From assembly GCF_014645515.1 (NCBI RefSeq), contig NZ_BMLW01000012.1:77529-141528 (forward strand): a DNA stretch of 64,000 nt, written 5' to 3'. Each line of letters starts with the position of its first letter. Within the stretch, counting starts at the first letter, position 1. The position numbers and the translations under genes were made by a program. Under the pieces are notes generated by a model that saw only the letters and a program-made list of their open reading frames with translations, made no database searches and was not told the origin of the DNA. This DNA is from Oceanobacillus neutriphilus (GTDB lineage: Bacteria > Bacillota > Bacilli > Bacillales > Amphibacillaceae). Shown here in pieces: positions 1 to 7,324 of the stretch.

Positions 1-239
1 TCTTCTACCTTTGGGTTAATATTTTCCCAGTCCGCGTCGAAATGTTTGTTAACTGTAATAAAATTTTGATAACCAAATACATTATCAACGTCTTCAAGTT
101 TCATTAATTCATTTAATATTTCATGTTCACTGACATCGCCGGGCATAACAGAAATACTGCTTGTCCCAGAAAAAATAACCTTATCCGATGTATATTTCAT
201 TGCGTTTGGATTCGGTGTGGGGGAAATATGTACTGCCAT
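1..239 (-). CDS. NifU N-terminal-domain (Nfu_N-like) protein, 3' end outside window
   Basis: The reading frame starts with ATG at 239 on the minus strand, behind the ribosome site GAGGAGG, and runs off the left edge after 79 codons. The visible start (MAVHISPTPNPNAMKYTSDK) has the proline/asparagine-rich opening and the NxxAMK segment typical of the Nfu N-terminal domain. That domain occurs in scaffold-type Fe-S proteins and in short stand-alone bacillar proteins. No CxxC motif of the Fe-S-carrying Nfu domain is visible in this part, so it may be the stand-alone form. Function is inferred from family only. Confidence 0.6.
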   Translation of the reverse strand, partial: MAVHISPTPNPNAMKYTSDKVIFSGTSSISVMPGDVSEHEILNELMKLEDVDNVFGYQNFITVNKHFDADWENINPKVE

Positions 240-304
240 GTGAGTACCTCCTCATGTAATTGTTCATAAGTTCATATTAACAGAAAATCCATAAGAGATA
301 AAGA

Positions 305-342
305 AAGGAAGGCTGCCTATATTTTGAATGGCAGCCTTCCTT
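305..342. terminator. Strong stem-loop between yitU and the Nfu_N gene
   Basis: A 13-bp perfect inverted repeat (AAGGAAGGCTGCC and its complement) flanks a 12-nt loop. It lies between the yitU side and the Nfu_N-like gene, and is followed on the plus strand by an A-rich stretch. It could isolate the two minus-strand genes, but the T-run is weak in both directions. Confidence 0.55.
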
Positions 343-406
343 ATAAAAAATGATTATATAATAATTTTTTTCATTGATATATTCTTATGCTAAAGATATA
401 ATTATC

Positions 407-640
407 TAGCTCCGAGCGCCAAACTTTAGAGATTTCACGTCACACCCTACGATAAAGAAGACTTAGTGATTGGCAAGCCGTCAGGCGTAGACAGAGCTAA
501 AGTTGGGACTGCGATTACTCGCCCCATCAAAACCGCCGCACTTATGCCCTGGGGTGAAAGTCAACATCGGTTTAAAGTAAAGGAAGGTCGACTAAAAGCA
601 GGCTGAAGCCTAACGTCGACATACCCCTAAAGGGGCATGT
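407..640. repeat. Structured intergenic repeat element (non-coding)
   Basis: This non-coding stretch downstream of yitU is more GC-rich than its surroundings. It opens with TAGCTCCGAGCGCC. A central block (about 510-542) carries, in reverse orientation, the core GATGGGGCGAGTAATCGCAG that recurs in altered form near 2757, 55170 and 55232. Its right end has two hairpins: GTCGAC...GTCGAC enclosing AGGCTGAAGCCT (about 588-618), then ACATACCCCTAAAGGGGCATGT (about 619-640). Terminal hairpins of this type occur at the ends of IS200/IS605-like elements and their non-autonomous relatives, but no transposase is visible. The relation is a guess. Confidence 0.5.
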
Positions 641-645
641 TTCCT

Positions 646-1530
646 TTATCTCAGTTGTGCCGCTCCAATCTCTACGTTTTTAAACGGGCGCTCTCCGCTT
701 TTCGTTTTTTCAAGATTTAAATATTTCTCTAAAAATACGCTGATGCCATCTTCTTCATTGGTTAAGGTTTGATGCTTGGAAACAGAGACGAGTTCATCAA
801 TGGCGTTTCCCATCGAAACCCCGACGCCTGCGTAATCTATCATCTCTAAATCATTATCCTCATCACCAAAAGCAATAATATTTTCCCGGGAGATATTATA
901 TTCATCAGCAATACGCTTGAGGCCAACCGCTTTATTCATTCCTTTTTTGATGATTTCAATGATATTCCATGGTGCTCCCCATTTACGGTGCTCAATGACT
1001 TCGGCATGGTAATCATTTAAATGATCCCTCAGCTCTTCTACCTGTGAAACATCCGGATGAATTAGAACAGACGTAGGATCATGTTGTAATTTTGATTTAA
1101 TGTCCCCAATAATATAAGGAGATTCCTCAGGAAAGCCTTTAAAGATAGTCATAATATCTTCACTGTATTGGTCTAAATAAACCTGGTCCTGTACTTCTGC
1201 TAATATATTTTTTACTTCGATAGCGTTGGAAATGTCAATAATCCGATGGGCAGTGGTCAGGGGCATCGGTGTGTGAATACCTTTCCAGCTGGTATCCAAA
1301 GGATGGTGTACAAGCGCTCCATTGAAATTTACCATGGGCGTTTTTAATTGGAGTTCCTGATAGTACTGAATACTGGCGCGGCCGGGTCTTCCTGTGGCAA
1401 TTACAACAATGTGGCCGGCTTCTATCGCTTGAAATACAGCCTGTTTATTTCTTACACTTATCTTCTTATCATCTGTCAATAACGTACCGTCTAAATCGAG
1501 TGCGATTAAGTGTCTGTTTTTATTTTCCAT
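646..1530 (-). CDS. yitU: YitU-type HAD phosphatase (flavin-precursor phosphatase family)
   Basis: Cof-type haloacid-dehalogenase phosphatase of 294 residues. Motif I is DLDGTLL near the N-terminus, followed by ATGRPG (motif II region), the lysine in IKKGMNKAVGL, and motif IV GDEDNDLEMI. In B. subtilis YitU dephosphorylates the riboflavin intermediate 5-amino-6-(5-phosphoribitylamino)uracil, and its neighbours yitV and yitW are also adjacent here, which supports orthology. The start is placed at the ATG of MENKNRHL because AGAGGTGA lies just upstream; the ATG five codons earlier has no ribosome site. It is somewhat longer than the B. subtilis protein at the C-terminus. It is divergent from yitV. 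Confidence 0.85.
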   Translation of the reverse strand: MENKNRHLIALDLDGTLLTDDKKISVRNKQAVFQAIEAGHIVVIATGRPGRASIQYYQELQLKTPMVNFNGALVHHPLDTSWKGIHTPMPLTTAHRIIDISNAIEVKNILAEVQDQVYLDQYSEDIMTIFKGFPEESPYIIGDIKSKLQHDPTSVLIHPDVSQVEELRDHLNDYHAEVIEHRKWGAPWNIIEIIKKGMNKAVGLKRIADEYNISRENIIAFGDEDNDLEMIDYAGVGVSMGNAIDELVSVSKHQTLTNEEDGISVFLEKYLNLEKTKSGERPFKNVEIGAAQLR

Positions 1531-1560
1531 TCTGTCACCTCTCATTATGATTTGACCGCA

Positions 1561-1764
1561 GTGTAACTGGCTGTATGACTCCCCGCTTCAAGAATAGAGA
1601 AGGAATGAAAATTCTTAGCGGGAGATCTAGCAGCCAGTAACGGCCCGATTCGTTCGGGCCTACAGGATGTAGGTCACAAAGGCGGTGCGACACGACGTCG
1701 CGAACTTAGCCTTTGTTCCTTACGTCATTCATTAGGGGATGAAAAGAATCCCCAATGAATGGAG
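1561..1764. repeat. Tandem-hairpin intergenic element between yitU and yitV
   Basis: A non-coding block of consecutive inverted repeats. CTGGCTG/CAGCCAG encloses CTCCCCGCT...AGCGGGAG. Then come GGCCCGATTCGTTCGGGCC, CCTACAGGATGTAGG, CAAAGGC...GCCTTTG enclosing GCGACACGACGTCGC, and CATTCATTAGGGGAT paired with ATCCCCAATGAATG (1726-1761). About five stems fit in 200 nt, so it is a repeat or mobile element, or a structured RNA. No open reading frame and no matching regulatory RNA family was recognised. The order and compactness of the stems are directly visible; function is unknown. Confidence 0.55.
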
Positions 1765-1902
1765 TTTCACTTTATGTTACCATGATTTGAAAATATGTAA
1801 AGTAAAGAAAAGTTAAATAAAAGCTGCTTTATTTGCGAAAGATATTACAAAAACTTTACAATAGAAGTAGTATGTTGATAAGTGAAAGGAAGCGTGTCAA
1901 AG

Positions 1903-2667
1903 ATGATAGGAATTTATCGGGAACCAATCGGGGAGATATCTTGTTTACATGTTATTGATCAGAAGTTTGTGGGAGAAGAGCGACCGGTCGTCGTTTATTT
2001 TCATGGTTTTACTAGTGCTAAAGAACAGAATCTGCCGATAGCTTATATGCTTGCAGAGAAGGGTTTTCGTGTGCTTTTGCCAGATGCACTTCATCATGGC
2101 GAGAGAAGCAGCGGATTATCTGATAATGAACGGCAATTGGCTTTCTTTGAAATTGTACTAAAAAATATTAGTGAACTGGATATCATTCGCCAATACTTAA
2201 TGAAAAATAAGTTTTTAAAGGAAAATAGACTCGGAGTGGCCGGAACTAGCATGGGAGGTATCACTACAAGCGCTGCACTCGTAAAATATCCATGGGTGAA
2301 TACAGCAGCTGTGATGATGGGGACACCTAAATTACAAGAATACGCTAAACAATTACTGTATTATGTTGAGAAGAATGGCCAGTCTCCATTTACAAAAGAA
2401 GAATTAGATGATTTATTTAAACAGCTGGCTGAAATTGATTTATCTTTCCACATGGAATCTCTTCATGAGCGGCCATTAATGTTCTGGCATGGTGAAAAGG
2501 ATAAGGTAGTTCCATTTGAGCATTCCAGCTCCTTTTATCAAACTGTAAAACCGTTATATAAAAATGCAGATCATCTTCAATTTATTGGGGAAAAGGACAG
2601 AGAGCATAAGGTAAGTATCCCGGCAATGCAGCATGCAGCAGACTGGTTTGAAAGGTATTTAATGTGA
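1903..2667 (+). CDS. yitV: YitV-like alpha/beta hydrolase (putative esterase)
   Basis: Alpha/beta-hydrolase of 254 residues. The nucleophile elbow is GTSMGG, an oxyanion-type segment YFHGFTS lies upstream, and a C-terminal histidine (in DREHKVSI) could complete the triad. The length matches B. subtilis YitV, and the gene sits between yitU and yitW as in that species. The ATG at 1903 is taken as the start: AAAGGAAG lies 10 nt upstream and MIGIYREP fits the family start. In-frame GTG codons at 1882 and 1894 are possible but less well spaced. Substrate unknown. Confidence 0.8.
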   Translation: MIGIYREPIGEISCLHVIDQKFVGEERPVVVYFHGFTSAKEQNLPIAYMLAEKGFRVLLPDALHHGERSSGLSDNERQLAFFEIVLKNISELDIIRQYLMKNKFLKENRLGVAGTSMGGITTSAALVKYPWVNTAAVMMGTPKLQEYAKQLLYYVEKNGQSPFTKEELDDLFKQLAEIDLSFHMESLHERPLMFWHGEKDKVVPFEHSSSFYQTVKPLYKNADHLQFIGEKDREHKVSIPAMQHAADWFERYLM

Positions 2668-2711
2668 AATGATTCTATTAACTTTAAGAAAAGCCAAGAA
2701 AACTACTTAAT

Positions 2712-2830
2712 CTTTAAAACACAGATGTTCTTGCTAAGGATAGGTTCGCTGCGGCGGTTTTCAATGGGGCGAATAATCGTATTCCCAGCCCCGATTCCAG
2801 GAAGTCACTTTCCTCGGAAGAAAACAGCAT
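2712..2830 (+). repeat. Degenerate GC-rich intergenic repeat
   Basis: A short non-coding block between yitV and yitW contains GCTGCGGCGGTTTT followed by ATGGGGCGAATAATCG and ATTCCCAGCCCC. This is the same core, in the opposite orientation, as the element at 407-640, and is related to the middle of the element at 54939-55411. It looks like a decayed copy of a dispersed repeat family. Predicted proteins in it are artefacts. Confidence 0.45.
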
Positions 2831-2895
2831 TAGCATACTTTTTGAACACGTACTGAAATTATGGTTTAATAGCAATAGGGAAAGGAGGATGACAT

Positions 2896-3207
2896 ATGGA
2901 TGAAGCAATGAAAGAGAATCTAATGGGTGCATTAGAGAATGTTATTGATCCAGAACTAGGTATTGATATTGTCAATCTCGGTTTAATATATGATGTGGAT
3001 TTGGAAGATGAGGGTTTATGTGTAGTTACGATGACATTGACTGCAATGGGCTGCCCGTTATCTGCGCATATTGAAGCAGATATCAAGCATGCTTTATCAG
3101 ACATTCCAGAAGTAAAAGAAACAAAAGTAAATATTGTTTGGAATCCGCCTTGGGGTAAAGAGAACATGTCCCGTTATGCGAAAATTGCCTTAGGAATTCC
3201 GGATTGA
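2896..3207 (+). CDS. yitW: YitW, MIP18/DUF59 iron-sulfur assembly factor
   Basis: Small protein of 103 residues, all of it the MIP18 (DUF59/PaaD-like) domain. The family signature LENVIDPELGIDIVNLGLIY is at the N-terminus. A conserved cysteine lies in TAMGCPLS, and the C-terminal NIVWNPPWGKENMS is also typical. Such proteins take part in maturation of Fe-S proteins; in B. subtilis and Staphylococcus this orthologue (YitW/SufT) has been linked to Fe-S assembly under high demand. Ribosome site AAAGGAGG lies 8 nt before the ATG. The gene is followed by a bidirectional terminator shared with uppP. Confidence 0.9.
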   Translation: MDEAMKENLMGALENVIDPELGIDIVNLGLIYDVDLEDEGLCVVTMTLTAMGCPLSAHIEADIKHALSDIPEVKETKVNIVWNPPWGKENMSRYAKIALGIPD

Positions 3208-3242
3208 CAAAAAAGAAGCTGTTTTATTGCTGCAAAATATAA

Positions 3243-3285
3243 CGAAGGCATCCGCAATTTTTAATTTTTCATGCGGATGCCTTCG
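3243..3285. terminator. Bidirectional terminator between yitW and uppP
   Basis: A 13-bp perfect stem (CGAAGGCATCCGC and its complement) encloses a T/A-rich loop. It lies exactly between the two convergent stop codons. Confidence 0.85.
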
Positions 3286-3296
3286 TTTATTAAGTA

Positions 3297-4118
3297 TTAT
3301 AAGAAAATCAATACCAGGATACCAACGGCCACACAGTAGTATGCAAAATACTCCAGTTTTCCATGGCGCATAATATTCATAAACCATTTTAGAGCAAAAT
3401 AGGTGGCTATAAAAGCAGCAATAAATGCTACCAGGTAAGGTGCCCATAAATAACTCATCGACGGGTCTTTGGCGATTTCAGGAATTTCAAGAATACCAGT
3501 TCCAAGGCTTACCGGAATATAAAGCAGGAAAGAAAATCGTAAAGCTGTTTCCTTCTTCATTCCAACAAGCATGGATGCTACAATAGTTGCTCCAGATCTG
3601 CTTATTCCCGGTGTTACAGCAATAGATTGAACGAGTCCGACAATAATGGCATCTTTTGTTGATAAATCACCATCCTGTTTACGTCCACGCAGATTCCGGA
3701 TAACCCAGAGAGAAAGTGCTGTAATTAATAATGTGATTCCAACTACGTTTGTACCGCTCAATGCCTCGCCCAGTGCATCACCAAATAATACGCCGATAAC
3801 TCCTACCGGTATGGTGGCAATAACGAGATAAACAACAAACATAAAGTCGCTTTTTACGGTTTTATCCCCTTTAAATAAGAACTTCCACGTATTAACAATT
3901 AGACGTACAATATCTTCGCGGTAAATCAGCATAACCGCCAAAAGGGAAGCGAAGTTTACAAAGATTTCAAAAGAAAGCCCTCTAGCCTCAATATTGAACA
4001 GTTCTCTGACAATGATTAAGTGCCCGCTGGAGGATACCGGAATTGGCTCGGTAACGCCCTGAACAACACCAAGAATAAGATACTGAATCAGTGTCCATAA
4101 ATTACTTAAAGCATCCAT
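3297..4118 (-). CDS. uppP: Undecaprenyl-diphosphatase UppP (BacA family)
   Basis: Integral membrane enzyme of 273 residues that dephosphorylates undecaprenyl pyrophosphate so the lipid carrier can be reused in peptidoglycan and teichoic-acid synthesis. High-level expression confers bacitracin resistance. Both signature motifs are present: [11 protein letters not shown] with the catalytic glutamate and serine cluster, and [10 protein letters not shown] with the catalytic arginine. About eight hydrophobic segments cover the chain. GGAAGG precedes the ATG. The family glutamine/glutamate-rich first motif usually reads EF/LPVSSTGH, so the [10 protein letters not shown] form is within normal variation. 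Monocistronic; the upstream region carries an ATGCCAG/CTGGCAT inverted repeat at 4199-4260. Confidence 0.95.
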   Translation of the reverse strand: MDALSNLWTLIQYLILGVVQGVTEPIPVSSSGHLIIVRELFNIEARGLSFEIFVNFASLLAVMLIYREDIVRLIVNTWKFLFKGDKTVKSDFMFVVYLVIATIPVGVIGVLFGDALGEALSGTNVVGITLLITALSLWVIRNLRGRKQDGDLSTKDAIIVGLVQSIAVTPGISRSGATIVASMLVGMKKETALRFSFLLYIPVSLGTGILEIPEIAKDPSMSYLWAPYLVAFIAAFIATYFALKWFMNIMRHGKLEYFAYYCVAVGILVLIFL

Positions 4119-4198
4119 TTTTTATACCTTCCTTTATTTTTTCTATGATTGTACTGTTATTTTTAAAAGTGAACAATGGGGTACAATCAATTTATAAA

Positions 4199-4260
4199 AT
4201 GCCAGAAGCTTGCCTTTTATCTCTATAATATATTAGAGATATCAACTTTAGAGCTGGCAT
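4199..4260. other. Inverted repeat upstream of uppP
   Basis: ATGCCAG and its near complement CTGGCAT, 62 bp end to end, enclose a second inverted repeat TATCTCT...AGAGATA. It lies about 80 bp upstream of uppP. It could be a leader hairpin, a terminator for minus-strand transcription from the DUF2929 gene, or a degenerate element. Confidence 0.35.
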
Positions 4261-4369
4261 CCTCACATTTCAATTCAGAAGCATGTCCTTTTATGTAAAT
4301 ATGCTATAAAATACAAATATAGAACTTTTATTTAACAACTAAGCTTCATAAATGTTTTTAGAAATATAG

Positions 4370-4405
4370 AAACCCCCTGTCGCATATATTTAGACAAGGG
4401 GTTTT
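4370..4405 (-). terminator. Terminator of the DUF2929 gene
   Basis: AAACCCCCTGTC pairs with GACAAGGGGTTTT across an A/T-rich loop, and begins 2 nt after the stop codon of the minus-strand DUF2929 gene. Confidence 0.75.
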
Positions 4406-4407
4406 AC

Positions 4408-4584
4408 TTACTCGGTATCCTCTTTTAGAACAAAACCGGCTAAGGCAAAAACAGCTAATACAAAGATGCCTGCTAAAATAAGTGCATCACGTATAACAAA
4501 CGGTTCTGCACCCATGCTTGTCAGTACATAAGAGACTGCTAAAGAAATTACAACAGCCCAAAAAATAGTCATAATGTAACGCAT
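4408..4584 (-). CDS. DUF2929-like small membrane protein (YjzD-like)
   Basis: A 58-residue protein read on the minus strand: it starts MRYIMTIFWAVVISLAVSYV and ends in FVLKEDTE. Two hydrophobic segments (about 4-20 and 32-52) are joined by a short loop SMGAEPFVIRD. Ribosome site GAGGTGG lies 5 nt before the ATG, and a good terminator follows. Its size, two-helix layout and position upstream of yjaV-med match the B. subtilis yjzD-yjaU-yjaV-med region, where a small DUF2929 protein is found. Function is unknown. Confidence 0.75.
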   Translation of the reverse strand: MRYIMTIFWAVVISLAVSYVLTSMGAEPFVIRDALILAGIFVLAVFALAGFVLKEDTE

Positions 4585-4694
4585 AAGTCCACCTCACTTT
4601 ACTAACTTGTCTAAGACACATCATAAATATTATTTTAACATGAAAAGCCTTTCGTTGCTTTAAACATTCAAAAAAATTCATGAAAAATTAATAA

Positions 4695-5477
4695 ATCAAC
4701 TTTCGCATCTGAGAATAAGCATCTATACCTTCCTATTCCAGAATGAACATGTTCTTCATTATCCTGCTTGCATGTTGTCAAATCATCCTTCTACGGAAAT
4801 GGAGATTGTGTATAGCGCCGCTCCGCCCAACCACTACGCTTTCCATGGGGGCGGCTTCAGCTAACTTGAAAAGAAAACCGCTTTTCAAGTGGATCTTCAA
4901 CTCGCCCTGTTCCCATAGGAGTCTTCGTGGTTGGTCTGCGCTCAGTTAGGCTTTCACAGCGTATGAAAGAAATCATATCCTGATGGAGTTGGATGAAATA
5001 ATTGTTTTTTACTTGATAAAAAGATCATTGTAGTGTTTCAAATGGTTGAATTGACAATTTAAATGATGACACAGCATGGGATAGTAACTATCAGGAATAG
5101 CTTTTATACACAGAAAGTAATCGCGACGGGACATTTTTACATGCATCACGAAAAAGGTGTTCTTTACTGATCTAATTTCTATTGGATCAGTTGTATTAAA
5201 CAATATAGAACCCCCTTCTAGCGGAGGCGGACCGTTTTGACTCCTGAGGGATTAGCACCATCTGAAGATCCACTTTTGCCAAGTGCTCTTCTTGGAAAAA
5301 GTTAGCTGAAGAGCGTGCCCCTAGGAAAGCAAAACGGTCCGCCGCAGCGGTGGCCTGACATGTTACCTTCTTTCTGGATAGAGTTTTTGCTCTGTCAAGA
5401 GATAGATGATACATGGAAGGAACGATCAACACCTGTTTCTATGATAAGCAAGTTATTTTTTAGGTGCGAAAGTTGAG
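4695..5477. mobile_element. MITE-like element, copy A (terminal inverted repeats)
   Basis: A 783-bp element bounded by CAACTTTCGCA on the left and its complement TGCGAAAGTTGAG on the right. TAATAA is present directly outside both ends (4689-4694 and 5478-5483), as expected for a target duplication. The left arm through about 4945 and the right arm from about 5216 align by eye with the shorter copy at 54939-55411. Inside are two GC-rich hairpin cores: one with stem CCAACCACTACG (about 4828-4943), the other with stem GGCGGACCGTTTTG (5225-5343). The middle (4960-5215) is not in the other copy. No transposase was found. Confidence 0.65.
5009..5203 (-). CDS. Possible passenger ORF inside element copy A
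   Basis: A 64-codon minus-strand frame starts at TTG (5203), 7 nt after AAGGGGG, a good ribosome site. The protein starts MFNTTDPIEIRSVKNTFF and contains MLCHHLNCQFNH, a Cys/His-rich stretch. It lies in the part of copy A that is absent from copy B. No family was recognised, and it may be chance. The ribosome site and position are the only support. Confidence 0.2.
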   Translation of the reverse strand: MFNTTDPIEIRSVKNTFFVMHVKMSRRDYFLCIKAIPDSYYPMLCHHLNCQFNHLKHYNDLFIK

Positions 5478-5610
5478 TAATAATATAATCTGGATTTTTT
5501 TAGAATTAAACAGTTATAGATGTGTGCATAAAAATTCACGCTGTCTCTATTGGATTGTGTGCAAAAAGGAGACCAATTAGAAGCCTATCACTATAAAGGA
5601 GTGTTTTTCC

Positions 5611-6213
5611 ATGCGTATATTAGTTACTCCCCATAATCATTGGGTTGGATACCATGTTGTGACAAGATTATTGGATAAAGGCTGCCAGATTGAAGGCATC
5701 CGGGATCCAAGAATTGATACCGGACTGGAGGATTTTTTTGGCAGGAACAGTAATTTTCAGGAAATAGATCAGGCAGCAAGCCATTATGACCTTGCTATTG
5801 TCATTGATGATTCAGAGACAAAAAATATAAAGGAAAGTGCTGAAAAAATATTTCACATTCAAACAGATACCAGCCTGAAAATTGTACCGGATAATATGAA
5901 TACATCAGTGATTTCAGTGCCTTATCTTATTGGAGAAGGCATGGAGATAAATGAGACTGGATTAGTTATGGATGGCAGACTTATTCCTTACACAGATAAA
6001 GATTGGGAGAACAATGCTATTTATATTACAGACTTTTTAAATGTATTGATACAATGGATAAAAATGACCCATTTGCCTAAATTAATTGAAGTTACTTCAG
6101 TTAACAATAACTTAACAAACACAAAAGTTGAAAAAAAACAGGTTCTGCTGGAAAATAGAAATATAAACGAAGCAATAAAAACAATAAAAGCATTTAATAA
6201 GCGATTTCTGTAA
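5611..6213 (+). CDS. yjaV: YjaV-like protein (degenerate Rossmann-type N-terminus)
   Basis: A 200-residue protein that starts MRILVTPHNHWVGYHVVTRL. The beta strand and turn, with a helix after GYHVV, resemble an NAD(P)-binding sugar-epimerase fold whose glycine motif has been lost. The segment NMNTSVISVPYLIGEGM is also like short-chain epimerase proteins. It sits directly upstream of med, as yjaV does in B. subtilis, and is separated from it by only 19 nt. Ribosome site AAAGGAG. The identification rests on position and size; function is unknown. Confidence 0.65.
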   Translation: MRILVTPHNHWVGYHVVTRLLDKGCQIEGIRDPRIDTGLEDFFGRNSNFQEIDQAASHYDLAIVIDDSETKNIKESAEKIFHIQTDTSLKIVPDNMNTSVISVPYLIGEGMEINETGLVMDGRLIPYTDKDWENNAIYITDFLNVLIQWIKMTHLPKLIEVTSVNNNLTNTKVEKKQVLLENRNINEAIKTIKAFNKRFL

Positions 6214-6232
6214 GAGAATGGGTGTGCTATGA

Positions 6233-7189
6233 GTGAAATATATCTACTATTCAATAATCCTTCTATTCATAATTTGCACGCTGCCAGCTTGTTCCTATTT
6301 TGAGACAGGTGAAATACAAAACGTCGGTTTTATAACGGATGCAGAAATAGATAATAATCCTTGGACAGAACAAGGATACCAAGCGATGCAGGAGATAGGC
6401 GATAAGTACGATATCGATGTGTTTTATGAAGAGAATATAGAAACAATGCATCAGGTGCAGCAAGCTGTCGACGAATTTGTAAATGATGGTGTTAATTTAA
6501 TTTATGGACACAGCAATATTTACGGAGAGTATTTTATGACGTTGGCAGAGAGTTATCCTGATGTTCATTTTGTGTATGTAAATGGGGGAGAATCACGGGA
6601 AAATGTCACTTCTATTAATTTTAATGCACATGCAATGGGATTTTTCGCAGGAATGGTTGCCGGCCATATGACGAGCAGTAATGATATAGGCATTATTGCT
6701 GCCTATGTCTGGCAACCTGAGATAGAGGGATTCTTTGAAGGAGTAAAATATGTAAACAAAGAGGCGGATATAAAATTTGATTATATAAATGATTGGAATA
6801 ATGTTGATCTTGCTCTGGAAAAGTACACTGAAATGAAGCAGCAGGGAGTAGATATTTTCTACCCGATCGGAGATGCTTTTAGTGAAAGCATAATAAAAAA
6901 GGCAGAAAATGATGGTCTTTTTGCAATTGGTTATATGATGGATCAGATGGAGGTTGCTCCTGACGCTGTTTTGACCAGTACCATTCAACATATTGGCGAA
7001 TTGTATAAATCAGTAGCAGATGAATTTAATAAACAAGACCTGGAAGGGAAAATTTACACCTATGATTTTAAAGATGGTTATATTTCCCTTGGTGAGATTC
7101 ATTCCTCTGTCCCTGGATATGTAAAAATGCAGGTAGAAGAAGATATCGAAGAATATATTGAAACAGGTCTATTGCCAAATGAATATTAA
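6233..7189 (+). CDS. med: Med-like BMP-family lipoprotein
   Basis: A 318-residue protein with a lipoprotein signal peptide ending in the lipobox LPAC (Cys20). The mature part is a basic-membrane-protein (BMP/PnrA-like) periplasmic-binding fold: QNVGFITDAEIDNNPWTEQGY at the start and FNAHAMGFFAGMVAGHMT in the middle. B. subtilis Med is the membrane-anchored activator that promotes comK expression, and its gene also lies between yjaV and fabH. B. subtilis has the small gene comZ just after med; no comZ is visible in the 135 bp here. The start is GTG at 6233, and its ribosome site is poor. Confidence 0.8.
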   Translation: MKYIYYSIILLFIICTLPACSYFETGEIQNVGFITDAEIDNNPWTEQGYQAMQEIGDKYDIDVFYEENIETMHQVQQAVDEFVNDGVNLIYGHSNIYGEYFMTLAESYPDVHFVYVNGGESRENVTSINFNAHAMGFFAGMVAGHMTSSNDIGIIAAYVWQPEIEGFFEGVKYVNKEADIKFDYINDWNNVDLALEKYTEMKQQGVDIFYPIGDAFSESIIKKAENDGLFAIGYMMDQMEVAPDAVLTSTIQHIGELYKSVADEFNKQDLEGKIYTYDFKDGYISLGEIHSSVPGYVKMQVEEDIEEYIETGLLPNEY

Positions 7190-7195
7190 CAAAGC

Positions 7196-7250
7196 GATTG
7201 GATAGTGCGGGTTCATGGGGGAAGCTGAAATTGTAACTTGCTATCCAATT
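7196..7250 (+). terminator. Stem-loop after med
   Basis: GATTGGATAG pairs with CTATCCAATT across about 35 nt, and TTCATTTTGT follows. Probable terminator of yjaV-med. Confidence 0.5.
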
Positions 7251-7254
7251 CATT

Positions 7255-7283
7255 TTGTCTTAAAATTAGTACCAAGTCATAAT
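7255..7283 (+). promoter_or_regulatory. fabH-fabF promoter with FapR operator
   Basis: -35 TTGTCT (7255-7260) and -10 CATAAT (7278-7283) have 17-bp spacing. ATTAGTACCAAGTCATAAT (7265-7283) matches the known FapR consensus ATTAGTACCTRGTCTTAAT at almost every position and covers the spacer and the -10 box. FapR, a malonyl-CoA-responsive repressor of lipid synthesis genes, therefore very likely controls this operon. Confidence 0.85.
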
Positions 7284-7324
7284 GTTTGATAGTGATGTTA
7301 TATAAAGAAGGGGAGCGCGGTTAG

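Noticed and set aside
2714-3167. Minus-strand frames opposite yitW and the repeat fragment
   Set aside because: Antisense to a well-supported gene, no ribosome sites, and Ser/Pro-rich composition typical of shadows.
4743-4949. 68-codon plus-strand frame in element copy A (contains ASANLKRKPLFKWIF)
   Set aside because: It lies across the GC-rich hairpin core and recurs as another frame in copy B. It has no good ribosome site. This is a repeat read as protein, not a gene.
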